Assembly: GCA_035539215.1 (NCBI GenBank)
Contig: DATLIX010000106.1
Location: forward strand, 155,366 to 219,365
Reading direction: 5' to 3'
DNA: 64,000 nt
DNA from: Dongia_B sp035539215
GTDB lineage: Bacteria; Pseudomonadota; Alphaproteobacteria; Dongiales; Dongiaceae
Shown here: positions 8,461 through 17,120 of the stretch, in pieces
How the letters are laid out: each line of letters starts with the position of its first letter
Position numbering within the stretch: position 1 is the stretch's first letter
Translations under genes and position numbers: made by a program
The notes under the pieces: generated by a model
The model's input: only the letters and a program-made list of their open reading frames with translations
The model's database searches: none
What the model was told of the DNA's origin: nothing

Positions 8461-9888
8461 TCAACGGATACCGTCCTCGGCGATGGTCTCGGCGGCTACC
8501 TTGGCGGCCTGCCGCTCGTCTTCGGTGATGCGCGTCGTCTTCCAGCTGCCGCGCGCGAACCAGCAGATGGAGACGATGGCAACGACGATATTGGTGACCG
8601 GGAAAGACCACCACAGGCCCTGCGCCATGAGCACCGTGTGCTTGGAAAGAACATAGGCCATGGGGAACTGGACCATCCACTGCGAGACCAGGGCGATGAC
8701 CATGGCGATCAGCATATTGCCGGAGGCGCGAAAGGCCGAGACGATGCAGAGCTGGATGCCGATGCCACCCCAGGCAAGGCACATAATGCGGATGAAGCCG
8801 GCGCCCGCTGCGATGACGCCCGGATCTTCGGGAATGAAGAAGGCGACGATCGCGGGGGCGGCAAGATAGGCGATGACGCCCACGACACTGAGGATGACGA
8901 AGCCGAAGATCGTGCCGAGCACGGTGACGCGGGCGGCGCGTTCGAGGTTGCCGGCGCCGATATTCTGCCCGACCAAGGTGGAGACGGCCATCGATAGGCC
9001 CATGGCGGGAATCGTCACGACCTGGAGCACATTGGAGCCGACGCCATAGGCGGCGATGGTCAAGGTGCCGAAGCTCGCCACCAGGAAGGACATGACCATC
9101 AGGCCGAGGCCGCGCGTCGACAATTCGACGGAGCCGGGAAAGCCGAGGAAGAAGGCGCGGCGGATGTAAAGCAGGTCCGGCTTCAGCCCGGTCCAGTGCA
9201 GTTTGATGCCGTGCCGGCCGTTCAGGAACAGGCCGATGCCGATGGCCGCCGCCAGCGCCTGTGTCACCAGCGTGGCGAGGGCCGCGCCCATGACACCCAG
9301 CGGCGGGACGGGGCCCGCGCCGAAAATGAAAAGGGGGTCGAGAATGAAATTGAGCACCACGGTGCCGAGCACGATCGCGAGCGGGATCATGGTGCGGCCG
9401 ATGCCGCGCATCAGCGCCTGGAACATGGCGTAGATGAAGACGAAGATGATGCCGATGAAGGAGACCCTCATGAAGCCCAGCGCGCCGGCATAGACATCCG
9501 GGGCCACGCCCAGCAGCTCCAGCAGATAGGGCGTGAGGATGTATCCCAGCGCGCCGAGCAGAATCGAGGTCAATGTCACCATCACCATGGTCTGCGCCGC
9601 CACATGGTCGACCATGTCCTGGCGGCCGGCGCCCATGTATTGCGCGCTGAGCGTGGCGCCGGCCATGGCGAGGCCGGAGCCGAGCGCGATGACCAGGAAG
9701 GTGACCGGGAAACTGACCGACACGGCGGCCACCGCAGCCGCCCCCAATCGGCCGACCCAGAAAGCGTCCGTCAGCTGATAGCCGGTCTGCAGCAGATTGC
9801 CGAGGATGATGGGGATGGCGAGGGTAACCAGGGCTCGGGCGATCGGCCCTTCCAAAAACAGCTTCCGGCGATGATCCAAGCGGGACAC
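8461..9888 (-). CDS. MATE family multidrug efflux transporter
   Basis: The 475-residue protein has 12 predicted membrane helices in two similar halves. Each half opens with the MATE pattern of a helix of small residues (IPIILGNLLQTGYQLTDAFW in the first, FLGFPGSVELSTRGL in the second). MatE proteins export cationic drugs or metabolites using a Na+ or H+ gradient. The start is a GTG at 9888. The substrate is not visible. The LysR gene farther along the same strand is 180 bases away, so joint control is possible but not shown. Confidence 0.9.
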   Translation of the reverse strand: MSRLDHRRKLFLEGPIARALVTLAIPIILGNLLQTGYQLTDAFWVGRLGAAAVAAVSVSFPVTFLVIALGSGLAMAGATLSAQYMGAGRQDMVDHVAAQTMVMVTLTSILLGALGYILTPYLLELLGVAPDVYAGALGFMRVSFIGIIFVFIYAMFQALMRGIGRTMIPLAIVLGTVVLNFILDPLFIFGAGPVPPLGVMGAALATLVTQALAAAIGIGLFLNGRHGIKLHWTGLKPDLLYIRRAFFLGFPGSVELSTRGLGLMVMSFLVASFGTLTIAAYGVGSNVLQVVTIPAMGLSMAVSTLVGQNIGAGNLERAARVTVLGTIFGFVILSVVGVIAYLAAPAIVAFFIPEDPGVIAAGAGFIRIMCLAWGGIGIQLCIVSAFRASGNMLIAMVIALVSQWMVQFPMAYVLSKHTVLMAQGLWWSFPVTNIVVAIVSICWFARGSWKTTRITEDERQAAKVAAETIAEDGIR

Positions 9889-10071
9889 TCTTTCAGTGTA
9901 AGGTGGGGCCGCAAGCTTAGCCTGAAGATTCGGCGAGATACAACGCGGTCACGGCGATTTGTTGATCGGCCGCCGATCCGCATCTGCGATCCCGCGCGGA
10001 TGGCGTTGGGGTCGTTTCCCCGGCGTCCTGCCGAAGGCCGCGTTGAAGGCCGGGCCCGGCCGCAGGCGGGT

Positions 10072-11043
10072 TCATTTGCGCCGGCCCATGACTTCCTTGG
10101 TGACATCGACGAAGGCGCGCAGGCTGGCGGGCACATGGCGGTGGCCGGGATAATAAAGGCACAGTCCGGGCTCCGGCGGCGTCCAATCGGCAAGGACGGG
10201 GATGAGGCGGCGGGATTTCAGATGATCAGCGACCGACCATTCGCTGACCCAGGCCAGTCCGGCACCGGCCAGCGCCGCCTCCACCATCAGGTCCGAGCTG
10301 TCGAGGGTGAGCGGTCCACGCACATCGATGGCGAGCGCCTTACCCCGCTTCTCGAATTCCCACGGAGCGAGGGCGCCGCTCGGCATGCGGCGGCGTATGC
10401 AACGATGAGCAAGGAGATCGGCGGGGCTATGCGGCTTCTTGTGTCGTTTGAAATAGTCGGGCGCCCCCACCACGGTGAAACGCACCGGCGGCGAGCAGGG
10501 AATGGCGATCATGTCCTGCGGCACTGCCGCGGCGATGCGGATGCCGGCATCGAAGCCCTCGGCGACAATATCGATCATCCGTCCCTCGGCGATGAGCTCA
10601 AGCTGCATCTCCGGGTAGCGGCGCAGATATTCCAGCATAACGGGGGCGATGAGTCGGCGCGCCGCACCCTCCGAACTGTTGATGCGCAGCGTGCCGGTGG
10701 GCCGGGCGCGGAAATTGTTCACCGTCTCCATCGCCGCATCGACCGCCGCCAGCGCCGGCCGGAGCCGCTCGAGGAATTGCGCGCCGGCCTCGGTCAAGGC
10801 AACGCTGCGGGTGGTGCGGTGGAAAAGACGCAGGCCGAAACGCTGTTCCAGCGCGGCGACGGCATGGCTCAACGCCGAGGGCGACATGCCAAGCTCGGCG
10901 GCGGCGCGGCGGAAATTGCGCTGCCCGGCCACCGCCATCACGGCGTCGAGTTCGACCAGGCTGGGCCGGATCGCCGTCATCGGCGAGGAGGGTTTTGGTG
11001 CGGACAATTTCGCCGCGGAGCGCGGCACGGGCGGTTTCGGCAT
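10072..11043 (-). CDS. LysR family transcriptional regulator
   Basis: The 323-residue protein has the LysR helix-turn-helix near residues 35-75 (NFRRAAAELGMSPSALSHAV, then LEQRFGLRLFHRTTRSVALTEAG) and a periplasmic-binding-protein-like effector domain after it. The ATG at 11043 has a GGAGGAG site at the right distance; an inner ATG at 10980 has none. It is divergent from the SDR at 11301, its probable target, as is usual for this family. Confidence 0.88.
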   Translation of the reverse strand: MPKPPVPRSAAKLSAPKPSSPMTAIRPSLVELDAVMAVAGQRNFRRAAAELGMSPSALSHAVAALEQRFGLRLFHRTTRSVALTEAGAQFLERLRPALAAVDAAMETVNNFRARPTGTLRINSSEGAARRLIAPVMLEYLRRYPEMQLELIAEGRMIDIVAEGFDAGIRIAAAVPQDMIAIPCSPPVRFTVVGAPDYFKRHKKPHSPADLLAHRCIRRRMPSGALAPWEFEKRGKALAIDVRGPLTLDSSDLMVEAALAGAGLAWVSEWSVADHLKSRRLIPVLADWTPPEPGLCLYYPGHRHVPASLRAFVDVTKEVMGRRK

Positions 11044-11190
11044 CTCGGCAATCTCCTCCGGTGGACGCGTCTTCGTATTCCGGCATCGGCTCGTCATTGT
11101 GCGAAAATCTGCATCAGGTCATGCGGAAATATACGGGTTATCACATCAATCGGCGATGATTAGATAGGGCCTGCGTCTTTGCAACCATCG

Positions 11191-11213
11191 ATGCCCGAAT
11201 CAAGTCCGGGCAT
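11191..11213. repeat. Intergenic palindrome, GTCAAG-type family
   Basis: ATGCCCG and CGGGCAT (7-bp arms) flank AATCAAGTC. The same design, with a TCAAG or CTTGA centre and a flanking CATGAC or CCATGG, recurs at 54840, 55084 and 59703. It lies in the LysR/SDR divergent promoter region. Confidence 0.55.
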
Positions 11214-11300
11214 GACAGGGGAGTTTGCGGCGTGTCTGACGTGCGGCAAAAGGCGATTTCGAAGGCAGCCGAAGCGAATTCCAGAAGAGTAAGGAAAATC

Positions 11301-12164
11301 ATGACCCGGACGGTTCTCATTACCGGTTGCTCCTCCGGCATCGGTGCCGCGACGGCGCGGTTGTTTGCGGCCGAGGGCTGGAACGTCGTTGCGACGGCGC
11401 GACGGCCGGCGGCGATGGAGCCGCTGGCGGTCTATCCCCAGGTGCTGCGGCTGGCGCTCGATGTGCAGGATGAGGCCGGCATCGCCGCCTCGGTCGCCGC
11501 CGGCATCGAGCGATTCGGCCAGATCGATCTGCTCGTCAACAATGCCGGCTTCAGCCTGTTCGGCCTGTTCGAGGGCACCTCGCCGGCAAAGATCCGCGAG
11601 CAGTTCGACGTCAATCTCTTTGGCGTCATGGCGGTGACGCGGGCGATCCTGCCGCATTTCCGCCGCAACAAGGCCGGGCTCATCATCAATGTCAGTTCCG
11701 GTGCCGGCCTCTTCACTCTGCCGCTGCTCTCGATGTATTGCGCCAGCAAATTCGCCCTTGAGGGGTTCACGGAGGCGCTGGCCTATGAGCTTGCCGCGCA
11801 GAATATCGGCATCAAGCTGATCGAACCGCATGGCGGCGTCAGCAGTACGGCTTTCGGCGCACGCGTGACGGAGGAGGTGAAGGCGCAGGCGGCCGATTCC
11901 GGCATTGATGCCGGCGCGCTCCATCTCGCCGATTACGACCGCTTCGTCACCGCCACCCATGCCGCCTTCGACGAGATGCGCGCCCAGCGCATGATGAGTG
12001 CCGATGATGTGGCGGCGGTAATCCTGGCAGCGGCGACCGATGGCACAGATCGGCTGCGCTATCCGGTCGGCGACGATGCCCGCGGCTTCGTCAAGGCGCG
12101 GCGCGAAAAGACCGATCAGGACTACGTCGACTTCATGCGGGCGCGGTTCCGGCCGAAGGGATGA
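11301..12164 (+). CDS. Short-chain dehydrogenase/reductase (SDR)
   Basis: The 287-residue protein is a classical SDR: TGCSSGIG cofactor loop (residues 8-15), NNAG, a catalytic Ser in NVSSGAG, and YCASK (Tyr and Lys of the active site). It should reduce a carbonyl or oxidise an alcohol with NAD(P)H. An arginine in the second strand (TARRPAAME) favours NADP. The ATG at 11301 follows AAGGAAA; the longer frame from 11232 overlaps the palindrome region and lacks a site. Likely controlled by the divergent LysR. Confidence 0.88.
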   Translation: MTRTVLITGCSSGIGAATARLFAAEGWNVVATARRPAAMEPLAVYPQVLRLALDVQDEAGIAASVAAGIERFGQIDLLVNNAGFSLFGLFEGTSPAKIREQFDVNLFGVMAVTRAILPHFRRNKAGLIINVSSGAGLFTLPLLSMYCASKFALEGFTEALAYELAAQNIGIKLIEPHGGVSSTAFGARVTEEVKAQAADSGIDAGALHLADYDRFVTATHAAFDEMRAQRMMSADDVAAVILAAATDGTDRLRYPVGDDARGFVKARREKTDQDYVDFMRARFRPKG

Positions 12165-12377
12165 TGCAGGCACGATATCCCTGGAAAGGCGGCGCCTTAC
12201 CCCCGACCAGTTGTAATCAGCGCAGAGGCCAATCCGTTCCGGCTTCGCAGCCGTTTCGCCACTTCGTCGGCGGCGGTGACGTATTCGCGGCTGGTTGTCC
12301 TGCATACAAAATGATGCGGGTTGCCGCCCGACTCCCGGCTGGCTAGGCTGTCGGGCGTTCAGCGATGAAAGCCGCCA
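12165..12377. other. Spacer before the Sel1 cluster
   Basis: Together with the G-run cluster and the following bases, this makes a 354-bp gene-free stretch. A weak inverted repeat (CGCCCGAC at 12325, GTCGGGCG at 12350) may end SDR transcription. Confidence 0.35.
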
Positions 12378-12423
12378 GGGGACAGCTGGGGTAGTCGGGG
12401 GCAGGGACAGTTGGGGGCAGGGG
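12378..12423 (+). promoter_or_regulatory. G-quadruplex-type cluster of six G-runs
   Basis: Six runs of 3-5 G (12378, 12388, 12397, 12404, 12413, 12420) are separated by loops of 6, 5, 2, 6 and 2 bases, which fits the G3+N1-7 rule. It is on the coding strand about 95 bases before the first Sel1 gene, so it could fold in the DNA or in the leader RNA. No structure has been measured. Confidence 0.55.
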
Positions 12424-12518
12424 TGTCGGACGGTCAGGGGTGCGGCGGCGCGGTCTGCGTCTTTCGTCGCTCACATATCGCCAATTTATCAGCTAACGGG
12501 CGAGGCTTGCTGCATCGC

Positions 12519-13295
12519 ATGCCGGGATATCTATCGGGATATCTATCATGGGCTGTGCGTTCGGCGGCCGGCGTGGCGGCGTCCGGATGGCTTGGCCGCG
12601 TGCTGACGCAGGCAGGTATGGCGATGCTCATTGCCGCGTCGGTCGCGGCCTGTACCACCGCCGGGCCCGGCAACGACCGCGCAGATATATCGCCGATCTC
12701 GCAAGCTGCGCTGCATGCGGCGCAGGACGCACCGGAGATCAAGCAGGCCGCGATTCTCAGCAAGACTGTCGGGAACCACAAAGCGATCGACGATCTGCTG
12801 CGCAAGGCGGCTGATATCGGCAATCCGGTGGCACTGGTTGATCTCGGCGATCGTCATAGCATGAACGGTACGGGCAGCCCGGAGGATCTGGTTGCTGCCG
12901 TCGACTTCTATCGCCGTGCGGCGGCGATGGGCTACGCACCCGCAGAAACGGCTTTGGGCAAGGCCTATCGGCTGGGAGAGGGCGCTGCGCTCGACAAGGC
13001 CGAGGCGGCCTATTGGTATCGCCAGGCGGCGCTACAGAAAGACGCGACGGGGCAGCTGCTTTACGGCATCGCGCTGCTCGGCGGTGAAGGGGTGACGAAG
13101 GACGAGGCGCAGGGAATGGCGCTGATCCAGGCTGCGGCCGACAAGCCCGATGTGATGGCGCAGATGCTGCTCATGACCATAACCATGATGCGACAGGCGA
13201 CGGCGGCCTCATCTGCCGTGTCCTCGAATGGAAAGGAAGACCTGTCTCCGTCGGAAATCGACCACATGGCGACGACCGCAGCGAAAGTCATTTGA
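12519..13295 (+). CDS. Sel1-repeat lipoprotein, first of three
   Basis: The 258-residue product carries a lipobox (ASVAAC, Cys45 with this start) and then Sel1-like repeats: GNPVALVDLGDRHSMNG, GYAPAETALGKAYRLGEG, and a third with QLLYGIALLGGEG. Sel1 repeats are helix pairs that hold protein partners. The ATG at 12519 is a guess; a GTG at 12555 would give a more normal signal peptide. A tandem 12-base duplication (GGGATATCTATC twice) lies at the 5' end of the frame. Last 50 residues are Met/Ser-rich. The next gene lies 142 bases downstream on the same strand. Confidence 0.75.
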   Translation: MPGYLSGYLSWAVRSAAGVAASGWLGRVLTQAGMAMLIAASVAACTTAGPGNDRADISPISQAALHAAQDAPEIKQAAILSKTVGNHKAIDDLLRKAADIGNPVALVDLGDRHSMNGTGSPEDLVAAVDFYRRAAAMGYAPAETALGKAYRLGEGAALDKAEAAYWYRQAALQKDATGQLLYGIALLGGEGVTKDEAQGMALIQAAADKPDVMAQMLLMTITMMRQATAASSAVSSNGKEDLSPSEIDHMATTAAKVI

Positions 13296-13437
13296 GGTCC
13301 GGCCGCGCGGTCACGGCGGTGGAGATGGACGATATTGCCCGCGGTGTGGCGGGCATTCGAAATTGCGCGCCGGAACGGATGCCGGTGCGGGCGGGTGATC
13401 GGGGTCTTGGTATAGCATTGGAGTGAAGGGGGAATTC

Positions 13438-14316
13438 ATGTTCGGTAACGGAAACGGTTTCGGCCCGCGGCGGTTGCTCGTCGGCCTGGCGCTCTTGCTG
13501 CTGGCGGGCTGTGCGACCGGCAGCCCTTCGGGCAGCGGTGCGGTCGGCAGCTTGCCGCCGCCGCCCGACACGATTGCGCCGTTCAACGGCGTGAACCATT
13601 CGGCGGCATTGCGCGACCCGAAGCTGCAGGCCGCCCTGGATATCGACAGGCGGGGCGACAGCGCGGCGGCGGCGAAGGCCTATGCGGTGGCCGCCGATTC
13701 CGGCAATCCGATTGCGCGGTACCAGCTGGGCGAGATGTATCTGACGGGCGACGGCGTGCCGCGCGATACCGCCGAGGCCATCCGGCAATTCCATGCCGGC
13801 GCGCTCGCGGGCTATGCACCGGACCAGGTTCGCCTTGGCGACGCTTATGAAAAAGGCATCGGCGTGCCGCATGATCAGGCGCTTGCCAATCGCTGGTACG
13901 GCTTTGCCGCGGCGCAGGGCGAAGATTCGGCAAGCGGCCGCCTCGCCATGTCGATGATGAAGGGCGCCGGCATGCCGCGCGATGTCGACGGTGCATTGAA
14001 GATATTGCAGCATTGCGCCGAGCCGACCGGCACCGAAGTCTATCACCCTAGCGGTGACGACGGCGGGCCGGGCTGCCAGGCATTGCTCGGCGGCATCTAT
14101 ATGGAAGGCGATGGCGGCGTCCCGGTCGATCAGCAGCAGGGTATCCGCTGGATGTCGCGGGCCGCCGATCAGCATATGCCGGTCGCCGAGAAGAAAATGG
14201 CCGATTTCTACGAGCAGGGGCGTGGCGTGCCGCGGGACAGCGAGAAGGCCGCCTATTGGCGCCATCGCGCCGAACAGGATGCGGATAACGGGCCAGGCTA
14301 TCGGACGGCGTTGTAA
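13438..14316 (+). CDS. Sel1-repeat lipoprotein, second of three
   Basis: The 292-residue lipoprotein (lipobox LLAGC, Cys near residue 22) starts at an ATG with an AAGGGGG site. It has about five Sel1 units, for example YQLGEMYLTGDGVPRD and VRLGDAYEKGIGVPHD. Between units three and four there is an insertion with two Cys (LQHCAEP ... GGPGCQALLG) that is shared with the next gene and could form a disulfide. The residues after the signal (HSAALRDPKLQAALDIDRRGD, split here for length as HSAALRDPKL plus QAALDI) match the third gene too, so the three are duplicates. Confidence 0.82.
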   Translation: MFGNGNGFGPRRLLVGLALLLLAGCATGSPSGSGAVGSLPPPPDTIAPFNGVNHSAALRDPKLQAALDIDRRGDSAAAAKAYAVAADSGNPIARYQLGEMYLTGDGVPRDTAEAIRQFHAGALAGYAPDQVRLGDAYEKGIGVPHDQALANRWYGFAAAQGEDSASGRLAMSMMKGAGMPRDVDGALKILQHCAEPTGTEVYHPSGDDGGPGCQALLGGIYMEGDGGVPVDQQQGIRWMSRAADQHMPVAEKKMADFYEQGRGVPRDSEKAAYWRHRAEQDADNGPGYRTAL

Positions 14317-14482
14317 GCGAGGGCGTGATGCAAGACGGCAGCGGCGGCGTCGTGGGAGATATTCCGACCGTCCTGCTGAAATGATGACGGATACCCTCTG
14401 GAAGGCAGCCTTCGCGGTTGCCGACGATAGAGCCGGGGCGCCGTAACAAAGCGGTGACGAAGATGATGTCGGGAATGGCGAA

Positions 14483-15394
14483 ATGAGGGCGGCAGTCAGC
14501 CGGAGGCGCTTCGCGGTTCGCCGGTGGTTGCGACGCGCCGGGTGGCATCTCAGCCTGATGCTGACGGCGCTGCCGCTGCCGGCCGCCTGTGCGCCGGTCG
14601 CTACCGGCGGCGACGTGGCGATAGTCTATGGGCCGCTGTCCCCCAACGAGCCGCTGAGCTTCACCGCGCATCAGGCGGCACTGGCCGATCCATTGCTGCA
14701 GGCGGCGCGCGATGAGGCGGAGCGCGGCGACTTCACCGCCGCCGCCGCCGGTTATCGCGCGGCGGGGGAAAAGGGCAATCCGATTGCCGATTATCTGCTG
14801 GCGCAGCTCTATGATCGCGGCCAGGGTGTGGCGCTCGATCATGCCGCCGCCGCGCGGGCGTTGCATCGCCCCGCCCTTCGCGGCTATGCGCCGGCCGAGG
14901 CGGCCCTGGGCATCAAATATATGGAGGGCGAAGGCGTGTGGCGCGACAGCGAGATGGGGCAGAGCTGGTTGCGCCTGGCGGCTGCACAGGGCGAGGATAT
15001 GGCCGCCGGCTATCTGGGCATGACATTGGTCGACGGCAGGAGCCTGGGGCAGAACAGCGATGTCTTCGGCGCGCGCGATCTGCTGCAGCATTGCGCGGCG
15101 CCGGAAGGCAAGGCGGGCGTCTATCATCCGGCCGGCGCCGAAGGTGGGCCCACCTGCCAGACGCTGCTCGGCATGCTTTATGAAAAGGGGATCGGCGTCA
15201 CCACCGATCTCAAGCAGGCGATCTTTTGGTACCACCGCGCCGCCGCGCGGCATATGCCGGTGGCGGAGGAACAGCTCGCGAAATGCTATGCGACGGGCAA
15301 TGGCGTGGGCCAGGACGCGGAGCAGGCCGCATACTGGCACCGCCGTGCCCAGGCCGATCACGACAAGCGGCCGGACAGCTGGACGGAGTTGTGA
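14483..15394 (+). CDS. Sel1-repeat lipoprotein, third of three
   Basis: The 303-residue protein begins with a basic, long signal peptide and a lipobox PAAC (Cys near residue 36). It has about five Sel1 units (YLLAQLYDRGQGVALD, ALGIKYMEGEGVWRD and others) plus the same two-Cys insertion as its neighbour (LQHCAAPEG ... GGPTCQTLLG). The pairs CAEP/CAAP and VYHP are kept in both. The site before the ATG is weak. The 166-bp gap from the second gene has no hairpin that would clearly stop transcription, so the set may be one transcript. Confidence 0.82.
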   Translation: MRAAVSRRRFAVRRWLRRAGWHLSLMLTALPLPAACAPVATGGDVAIVYGPLSPNEPLSFTAHQAALADPLLQAARDEAERGDFTAAAAGYRAAGEKGNPIADYLLAQLYDRGQGVALDHAAAARALHRPALRGYAPAEAALGIKYMEGEGVWRDSEMGQSWLRLAAAQGEDMAAGYLGMTLVDGRSLGQNSDVFGARDLLQHCAAPEGKAGVYHPAGAEGGPTCQTLLGMLYEKGIGVTTDLKQAIFWYHRAAARHMPVAEEQLAKCYATGNGVGQDAEQAAYWHRRAQADHDKRPDSWTEL

Positions 15395-15811
15395 GCGGGA
15401 TGACGCGGCGGTGAGAGCGACATGATGGCGGCGAAGCTGACACATGAGCAGGTGAGGCAGTTGTAAACGGCGTGGCGCCGCGACCGCCTACCGTTGGATG
15501 GACTTTATCCGCTGCCGTGGCGGCGCGGTTGGCTGACGCGACCGGCAAGTCGGCGGTCTCGGAGCGCTTATGGCAATCTTGATTCTGCTGGCCACGCTTC
15601 GGGGTATACCGAACTGGAAGCAAGGCCGCGGTTTCCGGCGTGCTGTGAATTGAACGCAGTTTGATACCGGTTTCACGCCTGACGCAAACAAGCTTGCGCG
15701 GGCCTGCCACGCATTCCGTCATTTTCGTCGCGCTGGTCTTTCTTGGGAATAACAGGCGCGAGAGCCGCGTCTCTGCTGATACGGGGGGAGTGCCGATCAG
15801 GAGAGGCATCC
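15395..15811. other. Gene-free spacer of about 420 bp
   Basis: I see no gene with a ribosome site here and no clear repeat. The later half leads into a promoter-side region for the small protein at 15812. Confidence 0.4.
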
Positions 15812-16189
15812 ATGACGATCGTTGCATCAGATGCGCAGGGCCGCGTTGAGCCGGAAGACTTTGCGCATGAAGCCGACGGGTTCCAGCACGCAGAGGTCCA
15901 CGGAAACGCCGATAAAGACGCTCACGGCGATCCGCGTGGCGATCCGCGCAGGGACGCCGATGCGGCCGATGCGGCGGCCGCGCGCCTGGAGGTGCGGCGG
16001 CGGGTGATGCTGCAAGCGGCGCCGTCGGACGATCCCTGGCTGCGCGATCGCCTCGCCGCCTTGAGCCTGACGCGCCTCTATGATCCTTTGCCCGCGCGGC
16101 TGCGGGTACATCTCGACAAGATGCAGCGTCTGCTGCAGGAAGGCAGTTCCCTGCCGGACAATCTCGGTTACAAAGGCCGTGATCAGTGA
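15812..16189 (+). CDS. Small Asp/His-rich protein of unknown function
   Basis: The 125-residue protein starts at an ATG with a strong AGGAGAGG site. Residues 15-55 are rich in His, Asp, Gly and Ala with a small internal repeat (GDPRGDPRRDADAADAAAA), which could bind divalent metal or simply be disordered. The C-terminal half looks helical (LRDRLAALSLTRLYDPLPAR). A distant likeness to NepR-type anti-sigma factors in the LYDPLP part is too weak to rely on. No signal peptide or membrane segment is seen. Confidence 0.65.
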   Translation: MTIVASDAQGRVEPEDFAHEADGFQHAEVHGNADKDAHGDPRGDPRRDADAADAAAARLEVRRRVMLQAAPSDDPWLRDRLAALSLTRLYDPLPARLRVHLDKMQRLLQEGSSLPDNLGYKGRDQ

Positions 16190-16303
16190 GGTCGGCCGAA
16201 CAATGCTGGCCCGATAATGCTGCGCCGATGATAACAGCCTGATCGCACCGGGCAGATACCGTGGCGGCCTGCGGCGGGCGGAATGCGCTGAAACGCCGCG
16301 GCG

Positions 16304-16963
16304 CTAATCCCGGGCCGGAAGGTCCAGCAGGCGCGCCAGATCGGCGAAATCTTCGGCCACGGCCTTGGCGCCGGCTTCCAGCAATCGCTCGCGCGGCTGA
16401 TGACCCCAGGCGACCCCGATCGGCGTCACGCCAGCCGCGACCGCCATCCGCATGTCGAAGGGTGAATCGCCGATCATCACGCTGTCTTGCGGCGTCACGC
16501 CGGCGACCTCCATCGCCCGGTGGAGCATCGTGGGGTCCGGCTTCGAGGGATTCTCGTCGCTGGTATGCGAGCTGTGGAAGATATCCCGCCAGCCATGCTG
16601 CTCGATGACGAGATCGGTGCCGCGCCGTCCCTTGCCGGTGGCGAGCGCTAGGCGCAGATCCGGCCGGGCGGCGAGATCGGCCACCAGCTCGGCGGCACCC
16701 GGGAACAGCGTCTCGGCATGCTGCCCGGTGGCGCGGAAGGCCCAGACCGCCTCCTGATAGGCGGCGATCAGACCATCGACGGGCCCATGCTCGCCGGCAA
16801 GCGCGACGAAGGTCTCGCGCTGCGACAGGCCGACCAGGGCCATGATGGCGGCCTCATCCGGCACGCCGAGCCCATGCTTGCCGAAAGCGGCGGCATGGCT
16901 CGCCAGGATGATCGCCCGGCTGTCGAGCAGGGTGCCGTCGATGTCGAAGATGATGAGACGCAT
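16304..16963 (-). CDS. HAD-superfamily hydrolase
   Basis: The 219-residue protein has FDIDGTLLDS (nucleophile Asp6, Asp8), the motif II Thr in LALATGKGRRG, Lys in NPSKPDPTML and the Mg site in MIGDSPFDM. The cap is a C1 helical bundle. It is a Gph/PGP-like phosphatase of unknown substrate and is only distantly like the HAD at 5021-5695. No strong ribosome site is visible before the ATG. Confidence 0.88.
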   Translation of the reverse strand: MRLIIFDIDGTLLDSRAIILASHAAAFGKHGLGVPDEAAIMALVGLSQRETFVALAGEHGPVDGLIAAYQEAVWAFRATGQHAETLFPGAAELVADLAARPDLRLALATGKGRRGTDLVIEQHGWRDIFHSSHTSDENPSKPDPTMLHRAMEVAGVTPQDSVMIGDSPFDMRMAVAAGVTPIGVAWGHQPRERLLEAGAKAVAEDFADLARLLDLPARD

Positions 16964-17120
16964 GGTGGCCGGATCGGTGCGGTTGCAATCGGCTGGTCAT
17001 AGCGGCAGCGGGCGGCGCTGGCAAAGGCGGCATCGGCTCGGCGCGGTTCCCGTCGGCACACGCAGCCCGATCTGGTCCCGGCGGGTTGCGGATGCCGGCC
17101 TGGATGGTCTGCGCAGCCGG

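Noticed and set aside
9196..11163. Open frame of 655 codons crossing MATE and LysR genes
   Set aside because: It runs across two genes on the other strand and their spacer, and its composition is typical of shadow frames.
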